DNA from: Eremophila alpestris peregrina
Lineage: Eukaryota; Chordata; Aves; Passeriformes; Alaudidae
Length of the DNA stretch: 64,000 nucleotides
Assembly (NCBI GenBank): GCA_009792885.1
Contig: WMCF01000007.1
Location: forward strand, 4,256,500-4,320,499
Direction: 5' to 3'
Part shown: piece after piece, positions 1 to 11,247 of the stretch
How positions within the stretch are numbered: position 1 is the stretch's first letter
Layout: each line of letters begins with the position of its first letter
Program-made: the position numbers and the translations under genes
The notes under the pieces: model-generated
The model's database searches: none
The model's input: the letters and a program-made list of their open reading frames with translations, nothing else
What the model was told of the DNA's origin: nothing

Positions 1-1
1 A

Positions 2-155
2 GAAAGAGATTATGACATACTGGCAGGCCGGTGGACAACACCTGACATTGAAATCTGGAAGAGAATTGGGAAGGATCCAGCTCCTTTTAATTTGTACATG
101 TTTAGAAATAACAACCCAGCCAGTAAAATACACGATGTGAAGGATTATATCACAG
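2..155 (+). CDS. TENM3: TENM3 exon, third from last (Rhs core)
   Basis: This exon is cut by the window's left edge; base 1 completes an upstream codon and the first full codon is at 2-4. It encodes 51 residues ending in [10 protein letters not shown] plus one base of the next codon, then the donor GTAAGAG at 156. The GRWTTPD motif corresponds to the Rhs repeat-associated core that ends the YD-repeat barrel in teneurins and in bacterial Rhs proteins. Confidence 0.96.
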
Positions 156-3061
156 GTAAGAGAAGGTTACTTGGTTGCAGCTTGGGGATGCTGGATCTAC
201 AGGTGTCCAGTATAGAGGGAGTGAGACTGTAGGTAGCAAGGGCAGGAAGGGTCCATCTGTGATCAGCTTAACACACCAGCATCACATAAAATATTCAGTG
301 GAAGTTTGTTGGTATTTTTCAGAGTAGACTTTTGTAAGGCTGCTAATGCAAATTGCTCAGTAAGCTCCAGGGCTAGCACAAAGTAATGAGTACACAGTCA
401 GGTTCAGGGAAGGGGGAGTAAGACAGTATAAGAAAAGGAATGAAATTCTCTTTTGGCAAAGAAAGGTGCTAATGTGTTACCTTTCATATCTCAATTCTTA
501 GAGAACAACTTTTTGTTGTTATAGATTTAGTGATGTGTAGTGTTATCCATTAGTCTATATACCAAAAATCTGACTTCACAACATGAGAATTTTTGGAAAA
601 ATGTATGGCTCCGATACATTTGATTTTTTTGTATTTGAATTAGATGTAAATAATCCAAAATACACAGATGTTGCCAGTCTACAGGAAGGGCTCAGCCCTG
701 CTTACATAGGAGCTGTGAGACTACCACTTAGAAGAGCATCCTGGGAATCAAGTGGATTTGCAGTCATTTAACAAACAGCAGCTATTAAAGTGGGTTGCTA
801 ACAGGCTGCCTGGGAGTAAGAATAAAAACAGACCTCTGAATCTGTCCTCTTTTAGCAGCATGTGCTGTAGGGCATGCAGTTGGAATCAGATTCTTTGTGG
901 CACTGCACATTACTTCACACACTTAGTTCAGAAACTGCCCTCAAAATACAGTTTTGATTCTTTTCTTAACATCTTTGATGTCTGAAATGCACAGGCACAC
1001 GCTGCTTTACATAAGGTTATTATTACAATTGGTAATTTGGCTGACTGGCAGTTTCAGATGCAGTGCCTCATGAGGCATATCATTTATTTGAAAATGTTAG
1101 AAATTATTTTAAGATAAATATTTTTTATTATTTTAATTTTTGGAAAAAATCTGCTTCCTTATTCCACATATTGTATGCTTTCTTAAATAAAAATTATTAG
1201 ACTTGGTAAGGAGCACTCTGCCAATCTCTAAATTTAGGACTTGTGGAAGATAGTGTAAAAAAACAGAAACAAGGCAGAGCACTCATTCTTGCCAAACAAT
1301 TGTTATCTGATTGTTGGCACCCCTAATTTATTTTTAACGGAACATCAAATGTATCATAAATAATGTTATCTAATGATAATTTGGTATGCTGTCTGCTTAC
1401 TGATGCATTTCATTAGCTTTTCATTTCATCGATCCCACATCATCTTGAAGAGGAGCAGATTTCTCTTGAATCAACAAAAAGTATCTGCCAAATCATTCAA
1501 AAGGTAATTGGCCATATAGGTGCTATATCAGGAGAAGTCTGAAGTCATTACAATAACACACACCAAAAGGACAGCATGTGCTCTACAGTACTATTTTTTT
1601 TGGCTTTGTTTTAAGGTATTGATGATGAAGGTGTGACATAAAGCATGTTTAACCTGACCATGAAATTCTAGTTAGTTTAGGCTGTATGACAAGGAAATCT
1701 CCCCTCAAGTGAGCTGCCATAATTACTCTGGAAGTCACCGAGGCCATCAGACTTGCTGAACCCTGCAATACCTTTCAACTGAGCCTAGTGCAACTCTTAC
1801 ATAGAACAGACATTTTCTTTTAAGTTTAGAACTGTAAGTTTCCTGTATAGCTTTGCTGTTGCCATACAAAAGGAAATCAACTATTCCAAAAGCTATTATA
1901 TGTAAAAACGGTATGGTTGCAAAATACAGAACAATTCTAAAATTTTTTTCTCTTTTTTTCTTATAATTATTCCCTTTCAGATGTTAACAGCTGGCTGGTG
2001 ACATTCGGCTTCCATCTGCACAATGCCATCCCTGGCTTCCCTGTTCCAAAATTTGATTTAACAGAACCTTCTTATGAACTTGTGAAGAGCCAGCAATGGG
2101 AAGACATACCAGTAAGAAACAAAACTAAACATACAAATTGAACAAGCTAGAATGTTCCCTTCTATTCAGATCTTATTAGGCATGGAAAATTCTGACAGAC
2201 AGGGTTATTTGCTAGATTCAATCCGAGCTTGGTACATTTATCTACTTTCAAAAGAATTTAAGAAGTTACAGGTGGAGGATTCTTTTACAGATTTGCAAAG
2301 TTAGGTACTATTTTATATGAGCTTTTGTTTGCTTTTAGCAATAATAAAATTTTTAAAAGACAATAATCAATGAAAAGAAGCTTAAGATGCTTTAAAGATG
2401 TCTCATTTTCATAGCAGAAACTACAGAGATTGTATTTTTACTAACATTCTGCCTTGAAGACAGTAACTGAACACTAGTAAAAAAGAGGCAGTGAAACAAA
2501 CAGAAGAACAGGTGATATAACATACACGTACCAGGCACCACTATAATTTTACTTCTTTTTAATATTAACCATGTGTTATGGACACCATGTGTTATATGTA
2601 AAGATAAAATACTGAAACTGAAATTACCTGAGGTAAAATCTACTATATTACATAAAACTCAGGTGCTTATGAAGTTCTTTGAAAGCAAAAAATGAACTTT
2701 GATCCTGAAAACCTGCTACGGTTTTAAATCATGAAAAAAATGCATGTGGAAGTAAAATCTACGTCTGCTATTTAAGAAAATTGTATTTACAAATTAGGCT
2801 TACTCAAAGATCAAAGACCTATGCCCTCAAAAATCCTATGGTTTTCAGTTTAAAAGGAAGAGTTAAGAGACATTAAAATGGCTGATTCCATTCTAAGCAG
2901 TCAAAAAGATCTCTTTTTATAAGCATCATGATGGAAAACGTTACAGGAATTAAAGATTATACAAACTTAAAAAATCCTACAACCTAACATAGACCAAAAG
3001 TCCTTAGAACAGTGGCCCAGCAGAAGGGAACATATGAAAGCTAACTTTGCATTCAGGAAGT

Positions 3062-3107
<46 letters not shown>

Positions 3108-6100
3108 CCTTCTAACAGCAAGGAATTGAGTAATAGGGAAAGACTTCAGAGCACAGCATGAGATTAGTGTCTCCTATGAGCATCAAAAGCAGTGAAGGAG
3201 GAGCATGGCAAGCACTCCAGTTGTATTGGGAGATAAGAGACCTGTCATCAGGCCTGGCTGTGAAGAACTATCAGAGGTTGTTTAGTTAGGTCTCAAAGGC
3301 TAAATCATCCACTAACACCAGCAAAGGCATACCAGGAACAGAACCAGTCTGGTCAGAGATGAGAGCAGACAGCTAGTTGTCAAAAATCTTCAGGAGAGAG
3401 CTCAATAATATGAGGAATGCCAGGAGCATGTGACATGACAGAGCGAGAAGTGTGTGATAGGAAAACAAAGATTCAAAATTCTCAGGTAGGAAGAAGCTGC
3501 AACTCTGATATTCACTGGTAACAAGCAAATGCAACCATCAGGCAGAAGTAAACACACAAACCACTTGGTATTTTGAAACCTTCTGGAGTGAGTGAGCTTT
3601 ACTGAGCTCAGAGGATACATGTTAAAAATAAACTTTGTCATTATGAAGTTGCTATAGCATCTTGCTGCTGTCACTGATGATTGCTGTCTACAATATATTT
3701 TCTGCTCAATAGCTTTCATGTAGGATTTACAACAGCTGGAATCCATATTTGTTAGCAAATGTAGACCAAAATCTACCACATTCAAGAAGAATGGAGAGTC
3801 CAAGTTAATTCATAATTCCCTCACGAGTTAACCCCTCCAGAAAGCTACACTTGTGGCAAAACAGAGAAGCCTTTGCAAACTTTTTGCCAGGCTTTGATCA
3901 GCAGCATGGCTGAATTAAGGTTGCATGAATCTTAACAACTCCTGCTTGGTCTCCCATCCAGAAATTTAGGAAAACAAAACAGGCTTTGGACTCATTTGTC
4001 AGCAGTGAATCAATTTGTTTAAGCAGTATTTTACTAAAAGGAGAAGGGGTCAATTAAGAGATAAAGTGAATCATCATCATCAAAAACCAAGCATTCGTTT
4101 TCAAAAGTGCAGCCAAAGCTATTTAAATCTTTGTTTCCTGCTGAGGCAACTGCCAGGGCATCTGTCTGCTCCCCACCTCTGTCAGTGCAGCAAATTCACA
4201 GCTTGTTGCTGCTAAGATCTAGGGTTAGACCAATAAGATGTGTCTTCTCATCCCAACCACAGCTGACCCTGTAATTTGAGCTGTCCTGCTATCTAGATGC
4301 ACTAGCTAACCATTCCTGCTAGCTGCTCCTGCTCCTTCAGCTGTCCAGACTAACCACTGCAGTTATGCTGACAGGTCCCATTCCCCAGCTATCCTCTCTT
4401 TACCAAGACTGCATCTGGCATAGTAGGCTGCACACAGCTCTTCCATGGCATTCTGCTATCCTGGCTTTTCCATTAGACTGGCTTGTTGGTTCTTTTAATT
4501 CATTGCCCCTTGTCTTTGCTAGCTGTGAACAAAACATTGCTGTATTCAGGGTTGCACCCATCTGAAGATCTTAGGGAAAAGCTCTTTTAGCAGGAGGCTG
4601 ATACTTGATGTGAAATGGAAGGTCACACAGCCACAGTCTTTTCACACATTCCCTTTTATCAGTTTCTGCAAGTATTTGCAAGAAAGGGTATCAGTCCCCA
4701 GTATTACACCTCACTGGTCCATAATATCAGCTTCCCTCCCTTTTACTGTAAAGACTGTCATTACAGTTTGATTTCCCTCATTTCTTCAGCAGCTTGAGGG
4801 ATTATGAGAGCCTCCCTGCAGTTTGGTCTCAGGCTGCAGCTACTTGAGAGCCTCTTATCTCCTGACTCAGCGTAAAGAAAGGCTTGTTCCAGTTCTAAAG
4901 CACAGTTTCAAGACCTGCAAAAATGTCCTCCGTTTGACTGGACTCATGGTAGACAGGAACCATAATTGAACAAGCTCAGAGGAAGAGATTACACCTTAGT
5001 AAAATGACACTGTAGTGTCATCTGTATTAACATGACATGGCCTGGCAATGTGCACTGGCAGCCCAGAAAGTCAGTTGTGTCCTGGGCTGCATCAAAATCA
5101 GCCGGGTCAGCAGAGGAGGGATGGGATTTTGTCTCTCTACTCTACTCTTGTGAGACCTCAGCAGGAACACAGCATCCAGGCCTGGGGTCTTCAGCACAGA
5201 AGGACATAAACCTGTTCGAGTTGATCAGAGGGGTGGAGCACCCTTAGGAAAGGAATGAGGAAAGGAATTGGGATTGTTCAGCCTGGAAAAAAAAAGCTTT
5301 CAAAAAAAGTAACTTAATTGCAGGCTTCCAGTACCTGAAGGAACTTACAGGAAAGATGGGATAAGACTATTTACAAGAGCAGGTGGTGATGGGACTAGGG
5401 AGAATGGGTTCCAATTGAGAGTAGGACATATTAGGACAAAATTCTTTACTGTGAGGGTGGTGAGACCCAGGAACAAGCTGCCCCAACAAGGAAAGTTCTG
5501 GATGTTCCATTACTGAAGGTGTTCAAGGCCAGCTTGGATGAGGCTTTGAGCAACCTAGTCTAGTTGAAGGTGTCCCACAGCAGGGGATTGGAACTAGATT
5601 TTCAAGGCCTCCTTCCAACCCAAACCATTCTGTGGTTCTTGTGGTTATGTACTGGCATTGCAAGTCTGTCCTGTGCAGCCCAGTAAGCAGCCTCTGAAGT
5701 TAAAGCTGATTTTTGTGCAGGTTCTCAGGGAGACAAAGAGTAAAAGCACTGAACATTAGCAAAATAGTCTTGTAACTCAGCAGAACAAGCAGTATGCAGA
5801 TCTAATTAACTCTCTGGCACTGTCAGTTGTGGCATATCCTGTTGTTGTCCATGGGCAGCACACCAAGAATCCTGGCTGTTTGGCATTTAGGGGGCTACAG
5901 ATGGCTGGTAAAACTTCTGTCTGTTCTTGTTTACAGCCAATTTCTGGAGTGCAACAACAAGTGGCGAGACAAGCAAAGGCTTTCCTTTCCCTGGGAAAGA
6001 TGGCAGAAGTGCAGGTCAGCAGACGGAAATCCAGCGGAGAAAAGTCATGGCTGTGGTTTGCCACAGTGAAGTCTCTGATTGGCAAAGGGGTGATGCTCGC

Positions 6101-6692
6101 TGTCAATCAAGGTAAAGTGCAAACAAACGTGCTCAACATTGCTAATGAGGACTGCATAAAAGTGGCAGCTGTTTTGAACAACGCTTACTACCTAGAAAAC
6201 TTGCATTTCACTGTGGAGGGAAAGGACACGCACTATTTTATCAAGACCACCTCCCCTGAGAGTGACCTTGGGACACTGAGGCTGACAAGTGGGCGTAAGG
6301 CCCTGGAGAATGGCATCAATGTCACTGTCTCCCAGTCCACCACTGTGGTGAACGGCAGGACTCGTAGGTTTGCTGATGTTGAAATGCAGTACGGTGCTCT
6401 AGCGCTGCACGTCCGCTATGGCATGACGCTCGATGAGGAGAAGGCCCGGATACTGGAGCAAGCCAGGCAAAGAGCTCTTTCCAGTGCCTGGGCCAGAGAA
6501 CAGCAGAGAGTAAGAGACGGAGAGGAAGGTGCCAGGTTGTGGACAGAAGGAGAAAAGAGGCAGCTGCTAAGTGCTGGAAAGGTACAAGGATACGATGGGT
6601 ACTATGTACTCTCTGTGGAGCAATATCCAGAATTAGCAGACAGCGCTAACAATATACAGTTCCTCAGACAAAGCGAGATAGGAAAGAGGTAA
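2..6692 (+). CDS. TENM3: Teneurin-3, C-terminal part (three exons: 2-155, 1981-2111, 5937-6692)
   Basis: Teneurins are large type II transmembrane adhesion receptors at synapses that bind latrophilins and other teneurins. The window holds the last 346 residues; the gene starts upstream of the window. The joined exons read in one frame: an Rhs core-like motif ([12 protein letters not shown], first exon) closes the extracellular YD shell; the [12 protein letters not shown] segment leads into the Tox-GHH-like region; the last 43 codons are TCAP. Paralogue choice: the stretches [20 protein letters not shown] and [20 protein letters not shown] fit teneurin-3 rather than -1, -2 or -4 as I recall those families. 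Junctions are ACA-G|GTAAG to CAG|AT-GTT (phase 1) and CCA|GTAAG to ACAG|CCA (phase 0), all consensus. The frame is open back into the intron from 5829, but that upstream ATG is intronic and is not a start. No frameshift or internal stop is seen. Confidence 0.97.
156..1980 (+). other. TENM3: TENM3 intron
   Basis: The donor is GTAAGAG at 156 and the acceptor is a pyrimidine-rich tract ending TCCCTTTCAG at 1980. The sequence is AT-rich with no recognisable exon or interspersed repeat. The short open frames at 583-771 and 752-985 carry no recognisable domain. Confidence 0.9.
1981..2111 (+). CDS. TENM3: TENM3 penultimate exon
   Basis: The exon is 131 bp and starts phase 1 (G|AT GTT AAC gives D-V-N). 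It encodes [20 protein letters not shown] and then a [22 protein letters not shown] stretch, ending exactly on the CCA codon before GTAAGAA. This is a highly conserved teneurin segment linking the Rhs core to the C-terminal toxin-like domain. Confidence 0.96.
3062..3107 (+). repeat. (TTAG)n microsatellite
   Basis: About 11.5 uninterrupted copies of TTAG (46 bp) lie inside the last TENM3 intron. Perfect tetranucleotide arrays of this length are usually polymorphic. The unit is not the vertebrate telomere unit TTAGGG. Confidence 0.97.
5036..5645 (+). mobile_element. CR1 LINE, 5'-truncated 3' fragment
   Basis: The stretch follows the avian CR1 3' end: the block around GTCCTGGGCTGCATCAAAA, then CTACTCTTGTGAGACC, GGATTGTTCAGCCTGGAAAA, CTTCCAGTACCTGAAGG, TCTTTACTGTGAGGGTGGTG and a terminal block ending in CCAACCCAAACCATTCTG. 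It is degraded, with an internal deletion around 5180-5220 relative to the pattern I expect, and has no coding capacity. It lies in sense orientation within the last TENM3 intron. Confidence 0.93.
5937..6692 (+). CDS. TENM3: TENM3 terminal coding exon (Tox-GHH-like region and TCAP)
   Basis: This exon encodes 251 residues plus the TAA stop at 6690-6692. It begins [20 protein letters not shown], passes through the [19 protein letters not shown] and [20 protein letters not shown] segments, and ends in [10 protein letters not shown]. The toxin-like (Tox-GHH) domain of vertebrate teneurins is a domesticated extracellular module of the receptor. The last 43 codons form TCAP after a dibasic KR. No frameshift is seen, and coding GC is higher than in the flanking introns. 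Confidence 0.97.
   Translation, partial: PISGVQQQVARQAKAFLSLGKMAEVQVSRRKSSGEKSWLWFATVKSLIGKGVMLAVNQGKVQTNVLNIANEDCIKVAAVLNNAYYLENLHFTVEGKDTHYFIKTTSPESDLGTLRLTSGRKALENGINVTVSQSTTVVNGRTRRFADVEMQYGALALHVRYGMTLDEEKARILEQARQRALSSAWAREQQRVRDGEEGARLWTEGEKRQLLSAGKVQGYDGYYVLSVEQYPELADSANNIQFLRQSEIGKR
6561..6689 (+). other. TENM3: TCAP-3 peptide region (teneurin C-terminal associated peptide)
   Basis: Forty residues from [20 protein letters not shown] to QFLRQSEI follow the dibasic site EKR and are followed by GKR and the stop. The layout (KR, then a ~40-residue peptide, then Gly plus two basic residues) is that of TCAP, a corticotropin-releasing-factor-like peptide at the end of teneurins. Whether it is released and amidated in this species cannot be seen. 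Confidence 0.9.
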
Positions 6693-7124
6693 CACACTGG
6701 CTTAGCTCAGGCTGCCAAAGAGACTGTGTACCAGTGTCTTCTAAAAAGGAGACCAAACTGTTTTGCTGCATTACTACTTGAGCCTAAGCTTACATCTTTG
6801 CTCAGATTTTTTCTGTAGCACAATCCAGACTCTGTAATAAAAAGAGCGCCTTCCGGAAGAATGATACTGCTAATGACAAAACTTTTTTTTCTCAATGACC
6901 TTAAAGGTGATCTGCTTTAAAGAATATGTTTACATATGCATATCGCTGCACTCAAGTTGGACTGAAAAGTATTAAAATAAATAAAGAAGAAAAAAAGAAA
7001 ATGAAAAGGCCTACAGATTTTGCAACGGGCTGTTTCTTTGAGGCACTGTATTTTAATTCAGATACAGACCCATACAGTGTTTCCAAATAGTACTGAATTG
7101 TTGACCTTTGCTTACGAGAAGTAG

Positions 7125-7162
7125 TCTCTCTCTTTCTCTCTCTTTTTCTCTCTCTCTTTCTC
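7125..7162 (+). repeat. CT-rich (TCTCTTT)n low-complexity tract
   Basis: Pure pyrimidine run of TCTC and TTT units in the presumed TENM3 3' UTR. It could bind PTB-type proteins, but that is speculation. Confidence 0.9.
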
Positions 7163-7518
7163 ACTGCATAGGATGTGGTATATATCTGTTAATTTTAAAA
7201 CATGGGGCAAAAATTACTGTTTATAGACAACCCAACTGCATTAAACTGTGCTGCTTTCTAAAAGGACATTGGCACAAGTGACTTACGCTACCATGGGAAT
7301 TTAATAATGGATTTTACAATGCTAACATGGTTTGCCTTGGGGGGGAAATGGCAAGTAGAATCCTTGTTGCATACAAGCAAAGGAAACCCTGATTTTTTGT
7401 AAATTATGTGAGACAAGTTGTTTATGGATTTTTATATGAATTACAATTTACTGTACATCAAATATTAGTCTCAGAGGAGTTAATTTATGTAAAGTGTTTA
7501 AAAAAGTTTATACTTAAA

Positions 7519-7524
7519 AATAAA
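7519..7524 (+). terminator. Candidate TENM3 polyadenylation signal
   Basis: This AATAAA is followed within about 30 bp by GTGCTGTGTGTGATTTTTTTT, a GU/U-rich downstream element. It has the best context of the AATAAA hexamers after the TENM3 stop. Confidence 0.5.
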
Positions 7525-10143
7525 ATGATAAAAACATGTGCTGTGTGTGATTTTTTTTAAAGAAAAAGGAATTGCACCTTTTACGTTATAGCTGTACAGT
7601 ATAAAGGATTATATTGTAGAGATATAACAGTGATGACTAATGTCCAAAAGTGTTAATATTTTTGTATTAGGTTTAAAGCTGTGCATCTATCACTCTGCTG
7701 ATAGGATGGGACACTCCACAACGTGGCTGGCTGAATCAGACCACAGCTCCCTCCCCTCCCTCTCCTGTCACCCAGGCTAGTGCCACTTCATCAGTCATTG
7801 TTAGAAGGCACAGTAACCAAATAAGTCTCATTTAGTATGATGGAAAACTTTAATAGGTTGGGGTTTCCTTGTCTTTTTGCAGCCCTAGTGTAATAAATGG
7901 ACATTTATTCATACCAGGTGGGGTTTCTGTTGGTTTTTTAGAAGCTTTGTTTCACAATGGAGGAATAGTGTCTCAGGTGCTTGGCAAATTGTATGTAGAA
8001 GAGGAAGAAGAAGAAATGATGTAGTTTCATCCAGTTATGTCAACTTTGTCTTCTGTATAATACAGCTCTTTTAGGTGTTAATAACTCCAGATAGAAGAAG
8101 CGTACCTCTGACCTGATGCTACAGATTTGCTCTTTAGGCAGGCAGGCTGTTCAGTAGGTTCATCTCCTGGCCTTCAGCTGGCAGATCAAATCTCATTACT
8201 GTGAACACAACCTGGGGATGGAGAGGAAGGTCCAGTTCTAGTGCCTAGTCTGCATCTCCAACCACTGCATAGATTTGGCATGCTCTGCTCCAAGGCCCAG
8301 TATATTTGCTGCAGGAAGAACTCAAGTGTGCAGCTGGTTCCTTATAGGAAGCCTGTGGTGGCATCTATGGCATCTGTTTTACATCTTGGCTGAAACCATT
8401 CTTAGAGCTTTAGTCTCATGAGCACTAAATTCAGCCACAAAAACAAATATTTTTAAGATGAGACAAAATTGGGGGTTTTGATGTTCATTGAAATATACAC
8501 AGTATTTCTATCCATGTATTATAATGGCAGAACATAGTAAGTGAACGTGTCTTAACTATGAATGGTTCAAGTGGATGTAATAAAAATAGTTTTCTAACTG
8601 CTTTGTATTCTGAGAGTCTATGGTATTACATACTCTAAATTGCACATTAGGATCGTTTGATAAACAGATTTGAATTTCTCCCAGCCAAGTCGCTACCGAA
8701 TCTACAGTATCAGTGCTATTACTGTATGTGTGTATTTGGTAGAGCATACAGAACTAATTACACATATAATGAATGCTAATCATCTATTAGAATTAAAGCA
8801 CAGATTAGTTGTTAGTACTTTTACCCTTGAAGCTTGAGGGCCCTAAATTTAGAGAGGATGGTATGTCAGACCCCAGAGGCGTGTCATTGATCTACGTATT
8901 CTTTTTCAAAGATGTAAAATGCTAGGTGTTCTCAGTTCTGTTGGGTGGCTCTTCCACAGCACTGTATTTAGCATGCTGTAAGTGCTCTCTGTTGAAATAG
9001 GCTCATATTCTAAATTATGTCCAATGTTTCTGTTCTGTTTGAATATGAAAAGCTTGTATAACATGTCAACATTGAAATATATCTTCTACTTGGCGCATAC
9101 CAGTCCCTTCTCCTTTGTTCTGGCACCAATAAACAACAAATTATAGTATCTGTTGGTGATCATTTTAGATACAGTCAAATCAAGCCAATTAGTGGCCTTG
9201 TTAGTAGGTATAATGAGCCTATTTCTTGCTAAAAAAGACTTGTGATCTGGACATGCTCCTGCAGGAAATAGTGACCTTGGGGAATATAAAAACAAAAGAA
9301 CTTTTTAAAGAAAAAATATGCATAATTAAAGAAGCATATTACAAAAATAAGAAAAAAAGAAATGAGATTCTAAGTATTTTAGACAATGCCAGTCAAAATG
9401 CTATCCTGATATTTTGAGATGTATATTTCGTCTGATTTGTATTGTTCTTTTAATTTGCCTTCTTAACTTTATATGTGTCCTGAATTTTCCACAAATTGAT
9501 AACTATAGATTGCATCTAGGCTTTCCAATAAAAGCCAACCCAACGTGTGTGTGTGTGTGTGTTTGTATTTGGGTTTTTAAATCTGTATGTCAGATACTGC
9601 ATCTGTGCTGCCGCTTTTCTCATATTGAAGAAGCAAAGTGATCCCCTTGCACTCCTATTGATTCCTTTGCTTCACAGTTGGCAGTATCTTTTTTTGACTC
9701 TATCCAATGGCTTCATCTGCTAACTCAGCAAAGTGAATTACTCCATGGGACCTCTCAGGGGGCCTACTTTAGAGAAAACATTAAATATACCTCACAAAGC
9801 CAAATCTTCCATAGATAAGGAAAGCCAAAGGACAAAATTATCACTTAAAACTGTTTTCTCTTTTATCCTCCTGAGTAAAAATATGACAAAAAGTACTTGA
9901 TTATAAAGAATTAGATTGACACTGGTAGTTACACATATACACAGAAGAGATCCTTCAACCTGCATTTAGGCCCCCTTTGCAGAAACTGCTGACTTCAGCA
10001 CTGCTCTTCGTCAAGAGTCTGCTTTCATTTTAGTTGGAACAGGCAGACTTCACCACTTTGTAGTGACAACCTTGAGTTGGTAACATGTTGATCCAGCACT
10101 AATCAGGTCACTGCTTAGCTAACTATGGCCTAAATTTGTTATT

Positions 10144-10159
10144 AAAAAAAAAAAAAAAA
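10144..10159 (+). repeat. Poly(A) run
   Basis: Sixteen consecutive A residues. No LINE or SINE body is recognised immediately upstream, so this is best called a simple repeat. Confidence 0.9.
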
Positions 10160-10540
10160 GCAGTAAGAGATCCTTGTATGTTCACACTTGGGAGGTGACA
10201 GATTTGCATTTGACAAGGGGGGGAAAAAAATGCCACTTACCACTGCCACTCTTCTGAGGCATTTCAAAAGTGATGGCTGAAAGGCTGTAAAAGAAAAAAC
10301 ACTGCATAAAATAAGAGCTGAAATTGTCTTTGAGAGAATCGGCTGCATTTACAGAGAATCAGATGACAAAATGTTTGATTTTTTTCAGAGAAAACAAAAA
10401 GCTTCTGAAGGTGTTGATACCTTGGTATACTGCTATGTCCAGAAGGGCAAGCTATGGCTAGACATATGGCCAGCTTGAGAACCTTTAAGAACAAGAGGAA
10501 GAAACTCATGCATAATTCTTTGAGGATAGAAAAGCAGAGG

Positions 10541-10607
10541 CACTTATTAGAAACAGCTTCTAAGCAGCTTATTAGAAGCTGCTTATTTGACACTTATTAG
10601 AAGCTGC
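10541..10607 (+). repeat. Triplicated CTTATTAGAA motif
   Basis: CTTATTAGAA occurs three times, each followed by a CAGCTT or GCTGC block. The middle copy is bracketed by AGCAGCTT and AAGCTGCT, giving partial dyad symmetry. It looks like local slippage duplication. Confidence 0.8.
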
Positions 10608-11220
10608 CAGGGTTAAAAATAAGCCAAAGCACAGAGCATCATCCCACAGCATAAACTGAACAGCACAGACACAGTGATATCATATCCCTAACTGCAAAGC
10701 CACATCCAAAGCCACCAAACTAATCAGCTTCTCATCTACAGCCCATCAGTCCTAAGGACTAAATATACAAGCCTTATAAAATTAAATTGATCTTCACACA
10801 CACAAGTTGCTGGGGCTCAGTGATACAAAACAAAAAAAGCCAAACAAAAAGTGACAAAAAACCAAAATGTAAACCAGTTAATTGATGAGTATGTGCCAAT
10901 TCTTCCCCCTGGGATAAAAGGAACACGTGGTCTTACAGCTGTCATGCTGACAGAGCTTAAGACTTATTTTGTACCTTTGAAGTTTTTAGCTTTGTGGCAG
11001 ACTGACCACATAAGGCAAATTTAACTGTGTGAGTACAAAAAGTCAAAATACTAATAATAGTAATGGGCTGCTCATCCCCCCCCAGTCCATTTTTCATCAG
11101 AAGTAACATAAATAAGGATGCCAGGTCTTAATTAAGTGCACCACAAAAAGCTGAAAAAATGCAGCTTTTCTGTTCACCCATCCCAGAAACCCAAGTATTT
11201 ATTATGGAGCAGTAAAAGTG

Positions 11221-11247
11221 TCTCTTCACCCTTTCAGGGTGAAGAGA
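11221..11247. repeat. Perfect 12-bp inverted repeat (hairpin)
   Basis: TCTCTTCACCCT at 11221-11232 is exactly complementary to AGGGTGAAGAGA at 11236-11247, with a 3-base loop TTC. No flanking promoter or transcript is evident. Confidence 0.95.

Larger units (their letters stand above)
2112..5936 (+). other. TENM3: TENM3 last intron
   Basis: The intron is 3.8 kb, with donor GTAAGAA at 2112 and acceptor CTTGTTTACAG at 5936. It contains a TTAG tetranucleotide array at 3062-3107 and a CR1 LINE fragment at about 5036-5645, roughly 290 bp before the terminal exon. The open frames here (for example 3402-3803 on the minus strand) have no recognisable domain. Confidence 0.9.
6693..7540 (+). other. 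TENM3: TENM3 3' UTR (end estimated)
   Basis: AT-rich sequence follows the stop. AATAAA hexamers lie at 6836-6841, 6976-6981 and 6980-6985 (overlapping) and 7519-7524; further ones at 7892-7897 and 9128-9133 could serve longer isoforms. I set the end just after the 7519 signal because it sits in a typical U/GU-rich context, but the true end could be later. A CT-rich tract (7125-7162) lies within it. Confidence 0.6.

Noticed and set aside
3062..3107. Possible interstitial telomere repeat
   Set aside because: The unit is TTAG, not the vertebrate TTAGGG; it is an ordinary tetranucleotide microsatellite.
3402..3803. 133-codon minus-strand frame in the TENM3 intron
   Set aside because: No recognisable domain, Cys/Leu/Ser-rich random-like composition, and no splice or promoter context.
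5829..5936. Upstream ATG extension of the last TENM3 exon frame
   Set aside because: The conserved teneurin sequence begins at the acceptor ACAG|CCA at 5937; the upstream codons are intronic.
9226..9417. Lys/Ile-rich 63-codon plus-strand frame
   Set aside because: Composition reflects A-rich DNA; no LINE ORF motif or other domain is recognised.
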